A model generated the notes under the pieces. That model was not told where the DNA came from and did no database searches. It saw nothing but the letters and a program-made list of their open reading frames with translations. A stretch of 64,000 nt of DNA from Rhyzopertha dominica. Taxonomy: Eukaryota > Arthropoda > Insecta > Coleoptera > Bostrichidae. Positions 60,401-64,000 of this stretch are shown here, in pieces. The stretch lies in the NCBI GenBank assembly GCA_025024175.1, contig QCXZ01000041.1:39303786-39367785 (forward strand), in the 5' to 3' direction. Position 1 is the stretch's first letter, and every line of letters starts with the position of its first letter. The position numbers and the translations under genes are program-made.

Positions 60401-62033
60401 ATAATTCTTTATGACGAAGTTCTGAAGGTAACATTGTCACTGCAAGCATTCTGGAAATTAAAATCTATATTTCTAATAGCTAACAAACTGATTTACCGAC
60501 TTAAGGCCTTTTCACAATTATAACGATAATGGTTTTGTTAGAAAACAGGCGCTCGTATTGAGTTTCCTCAATGATGGTCGTGTTATGTTAACAAAGATGG
60601 TAATGTTAAGGCCCAGAAAGTTTCAGGACCTCTTAACATCTTCATTAACATCCGCCAATCAGAAACGATCCTAGTTTGACGAAACGCATGCGTAGGGGCT
60701 TACTAAATGTCAAATCTGTTATTAGTCATTTAGCTACAGGAAGTAGAAGTTATAATATAATAGCGTTGGTACAGCGCCACTATATATTAACTTTATCATT
60801 ACCACCTTAGCATGGCCATTATCATTAACATGACTGTTAAGGAACCTCCCAAAACCATATCGCACTTTTGTGACGATCGTTTCTTTTAGAATTAATATGT
60901 CACAGCTTTACCAACATTATCAATGTCATTTTCAAAATTGTTTATCATATCTTTCGAAATAGCTGCTTCAAAAAAATAAATTCACTTGAAGCAGCACAAT
61001 AAGAACTATAATTTTGAAAAGTTAGTTTCAACTTTGCGCAGTGGCCAGTAACATTACGAACAACCAGTTTAGTCTTGACAGGCTTATATGTTAATATTAC
61101 AAAATGTCTATGTAATAAAAGTGTCGGATCAATACGAAAAGCTTAATAATGAATAGTGATATAATATTTTATAATATAGGTACTACTTTTTGCAAGTAAA
61201 ATTATAATTCTCTTAATTCGTCAAGAAAATATGGAACAAGGAAAAACGATTCCGTGATCTTAAATAAAAAGCTGAGGCGAAATTAGAATTTGTAGTAGGT
61301 TCAATCGGCTTCATAGATAAATGAGAAGCAATTTGCCACTTGGCCCAAAAACATGCCGTCTCAATACTTAAGTATTTTTCTGTCATATGAATATTGCTAA
61401 AAAGGCCTGGGGGCTACATTCCTTTAAATTAAGACTTATTAATAATATAATTTATGAGCATTTGATTTCAAACTTGAAACACATTTTCCGAGCATATACG
61501 AGACTGAACACATTAAGAATCAAGCCCCCTAAATCGATGTTAGTGAAAATGAATAATTCTGCGGAGAAGCTATAACAAATTAGATGTAATAAAGTGGACA
61601 TCAACTCATCAACATATGTGCGAATACAATCCCAGAGTTAAAAAATAACATTTCGTAAATCCCAGAGCATTCTAAATTCTTGCCGTAGCATCAATAAAAC
61701 CAAACTGTGACCTGTAATTTTTGAGCNTTCTGTTTTTTATAGTACATTTACGCACATACGATATTTGTATTTCCATTTTTTGTAGATTTATTATTACTAG
61801 AATTAGATATCATGTGTTTAAGTACAGACCTTAGTTGTACCAATCAGCCACTTCCATGAAATGTGTCTATTTTTGTGTTAGAGACTACAAACAATAAACC
61901 ATGCTATTTGCAAAAGTTGTTTTTGTATGAATTCGTAATTGTATTTGAACTACTTGTCACCCTAACATAATATTGCCTCAGTAACAAAAGCTAAATTGAT
62001 AAAGCAAGAACCATAGTTTTATAACAAATTAAC
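60401..62033. other. AT-rich DNA downstream of oaf, nothing recognised
   Basis: 60480-60850 has some GTTAAGG / CCTTAAC-type inverted words that might be remnants of a MITE, but I cannot define ends. One ambiguous base near 61727. Confidence 0.4.
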
Positions 62034-62364
62034 AATTGGGTATTATTACTTTTTTTGAAAATTGCGTAAATTGAATCTTGAAGTATATATCGTACGCCAT
62101 GTTAAAAAAAAACAAAAACAAAATATTTGTAGGTAGAGAATTTCAGGTCTGAAATTCGAATCTTAGGAGTCACCGCCAAAATGCTTCTAACCAAGGTTAT
62201 TGAACTCGTGACGTCAAATGCCATGTAAACATTACCGAGGAGCGTGCTGTTTAATGGTGTAGTATCCTTCTTGTATTGGAAAAGCTTTTGTGTGGTGTTT
62301 ATTGAAAGGACGGAGTAAGAGGTCGCACCAAAAAGTAATTTGTGTAATTTGACAAGCATCTATT

Positions 62365-62700
62365 ATGTATGGAAAACAAAACAAGTGTTGTTTTGTACAT
62401 GGTTATAAAATTACTTCAGACAGTACAGCTAACAAAATTTTTGTAACCGTTCTTCGAGATTATCAACGTATGAAGAAGTTGTTTAAGCCCCCAGACGTGA
62501 TATGCCGAAATCGCAGTTTGTTTTTTGTTGTTAAGATCATCTTAATTCTTACTGTAAATTTTATTATTATTTTTGGGGTTATAAGTGTTTACCATTCAGT
62601 TTCCATTTTGTTATAGCTTGAAGAGGATATAAAAAATTATATGCGTTTTAAGTTGATAGAGAGAAATATTATAATAAAGAACGACGTTGTTCTCCATATA
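62365..62700 (+). pseudogene. THAP domain remnant (P-like transposase N-terminus), copy 2
   Basis: MYGKQNKCCFVHGYKITSD keeps the first two cysteines of the C2CH zinc site and is followed by NKIFVTVLRDYQRMKKLFK. A one-base deletion relative to copy 1 shifts the frame before the CEDH half-site, which is itself mutated (GTTAAGATCAT). After a GTAAAT...TTATAG segment that looks like an intron (about 62554-62616), a second piece reads LEEDIKNYMRFKLIERN and KNDVVLHI. This is the end of a THAP domain and is interrupted at 62701 by the nested MITE. No catalytic region remains. Confidence 0.6.
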
Positions 62701-63188
62701 GGCGGTGAACGAATGCCGCTTTGCAGCGCCTCGCAGCGGGTAACTCACACATTTTTGGTGGGTAATCCTAACCTGCAGCCTTCTGTCAAAAGGCGGTTTA
62801 ATCACGGAAAATAGATACAGTGATATATTTTGGGTTACAAAGCATAACATTTGATCATTGTACTGACGGAACGTATAAAAGTAGTAACCGGCAATATTGG
62901 TAATTATACAAAATTCCGTACTTTCGCCAAATAAAGTGAAATTTTGCACAATCCTAGAATACAGTCTTTCGGAACATAAATATCCGTCAAAGAATATATC
63001 TACTGGTGTAATTCTTTGATCACTACACAGATATAAATCAGAGGATTAGTTAAGTTATGCTACAGTAATTGCAGCATACACCATACAGCTGACGGCAAAT
63101 GAGTTTACCCTACACCCAACGGTAAACTGTAGTTTACCCACCAAAAATGCCAAGTTTCGCCGATGGTGGCGCCAATTCGCTCATCGCC
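62701..63188. mobile_element. Nested MITE inside P-like copy 2
   Basis: Imperfect terminal inverted repeats: GGCGGTGAACGAAT at left and, reading the right end backwards, GGCGATGAGCGAAT. A longer inner match is TTTTTGGTGGGTAA on both sides. It is flanked by TATA (62697-62700 and 63189-63192). Copy 1 has a single TATA at this position with continuous element sequence, so it is the empty site. 488 bp, no transposase; the 112-codon minus-strand frame overlapping it is not a gene. Confidence 0.8.
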
Positions 63189-63790
63189 TATACTCGACTG
63201 TTAGCCAGACCGGAAACGAGTCGCAAGAGCCCCGAAAATAAATGATAATTGATACTTATTCTGACCTCTAAAATAAATATCAAGTTTAGGGTTCTTACAT
63301 TATGTTTCCGACAACCCACTGTGATCAAATTATCAATGCTACGTTAATTTGATAAAAAGTTCACTTATGCTGTTGCTTTTACATTCCTCATCTCCGCCGC
63401 GTTGAACCGCTCGTCGCTGTTCACAAATTCCATAACAATGAACATGCCTTCAGAAGTTATAACTCATAAGTATTTCACTTTTTCTTGGCGTATTTTAATT
63501 CGCTCGTCACAAAATGAACGCAAGCAACAAACTCATAAATTGACGGGCTGAGGCTGACGCGTGACGCGCTGATCCCAGATGTAAACAAGCGGCCTTTACA
63601 AGACACCTGGCGTCACGGCCAATATGTTCGCGTTTTGGCGGTCCCTTTAAATATTCACATTTTTAATATTCAAAATACACCTTAGGAACCATTTTTTTCG
63701 AACTTATAAGCTGCCACAGCTGTTTTGTGGATTAGATGCTACCTATTAATGTGCAATTTAATAAAATATAAATACATGGCAAATACCCAG

Positions 63791-64000
63791 TGTACCAGCA
63801 TTATTAGTATTCCTTAAAAGAGTAGGCACAATAAACTACAACTTATGCAATGATTTTTTTACGTAGAATGGTGTAATTACTTTTTTTTTATTATCGCAGT
63901 TCCGAGATACAGATTAGACTTAAATTCTTTAGAGACTATAACTGACTATGACTTCATTGAAAATATTGGTTTTGTGCATTTTAAAAATGTAATTTCATAC
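63791..64000. other. AT-rich DNA, nothing recognised
   Basis: No supported feature up to the window end. Confidence 0.4.

Larger units (their letters stand above)
62034..63790. mobile_element. THAP/P-like DNA transposon, copy 2, with nested MITE
   Basis: Same element as 21195-22397. It starts AATTGGGTATT; the right end AATACCCA has lost the last bases (GTG instead of ATT). The subterminal repeats are GTGACGTCAAATGCCATGTA at left and the reverse complement of CTGGCGTCACGG at right, where the TGACGTCA core is mutated. It is longer than copy 1 because of the 488-bp insertion at 62701-63188 and a retained segment of about 75 bp that copy 1 lacks. Confidence 0.75.

Noticed and set aside
60480..60850. 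A MITE suggested by TTAAGG / CCTTAA-type words
   Set aside because: I could not define matching termini or a target-site duplication.
1..64000. CRISPR arrays, operons, bacterial genes or ribosomal RNA
   Set aside because: None present. Introns, SINEs and animal retroelements show a eukaryotic genome, and no rRNA-like sequence was seen.

Overview
This is an AT-rich, gene-poor stretch of a eukaryotic nuclear genome, almost certainly an insect (at least an arthropod). The evidence is one spliced exon of a conserved animal gene (out at first, oaf), tRNA-derived SINE heads, and a dense set of decayed animal transposons: Penelope-like elements, LINEs, a Gypsy-type LTR element, a Crypton-like tyrosine recombinase, THAP/P-like, hAT-like and MITE/foldback DNA elements. 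I cannot name the species or order. Almost every open frame is short and spurious. The only host coding sequence I can support is the terminal oaf exon at 59811-60127 (+).

Layout. 1-15700: intergenic or intronic DNA with a foldback repeat (871-1412), a 5'-truncated LINE (3491-4960, minus), two dispersed repeats (6300-6640 and 12985-13190), a MITE copy (8691-9345) and a hAT remnant (11712-12480, minus). 15704-18445: the most striking object, two Penelope-like element (PLE) copies facing each other as an inverted repeat of about 1.16 kb per arm, flanked by a perfect 13-bp target-site duplication and carrying a 35-bp one-sided extension and a hammerhead-like core at both outer ends. 20480-26020: a second hammerhead-like tail, P-like element copy 1 between short TTGGGTCCC repeats, and a Crypton-like tyrosine recombinase pseudogene with an intron. 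30450-31540: a foldback repeat split by a 788-bp MITE. 36400-38170: a second, unrelated PLE (minus). 40300-42980: MITE copy 2 and a foldback element with a nested MITE. 46500-50002: another dispersed repeat, a Gypsy gag/protease remnant and PLE-type tail motifs. 52540-53952: a possible LTR. 55850-56560: a second LINE. 58455-59345: SINE heads. 62034-63790: P-like copy 2, which carries a nested 488-bp MITE whose empty site is preserved in copy 1.

How the pieces relate. There is no operon-like logic here. oaf is transcribed rightward, and its upstream exons are not recognisable in the preceding 59 kb, so they lie in divergent short exons I could not see or outside the window. Much of the window may therefore be oaf intron or upstream DNA. 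Several complex, GC-balanced, homeodomain-site-rich blocks (for example 23480-23890, 35040-35420, 41080-41420, 54560-54980, 57720-57960) look like conserved non-coding DNA and are candidates for regulatory elements, but this rests on sequence texture only. The mobile elements record layered insertions: MITE into foldback, MITE into P-like element, and a PLE-type tail inside a Gypsy remnant.
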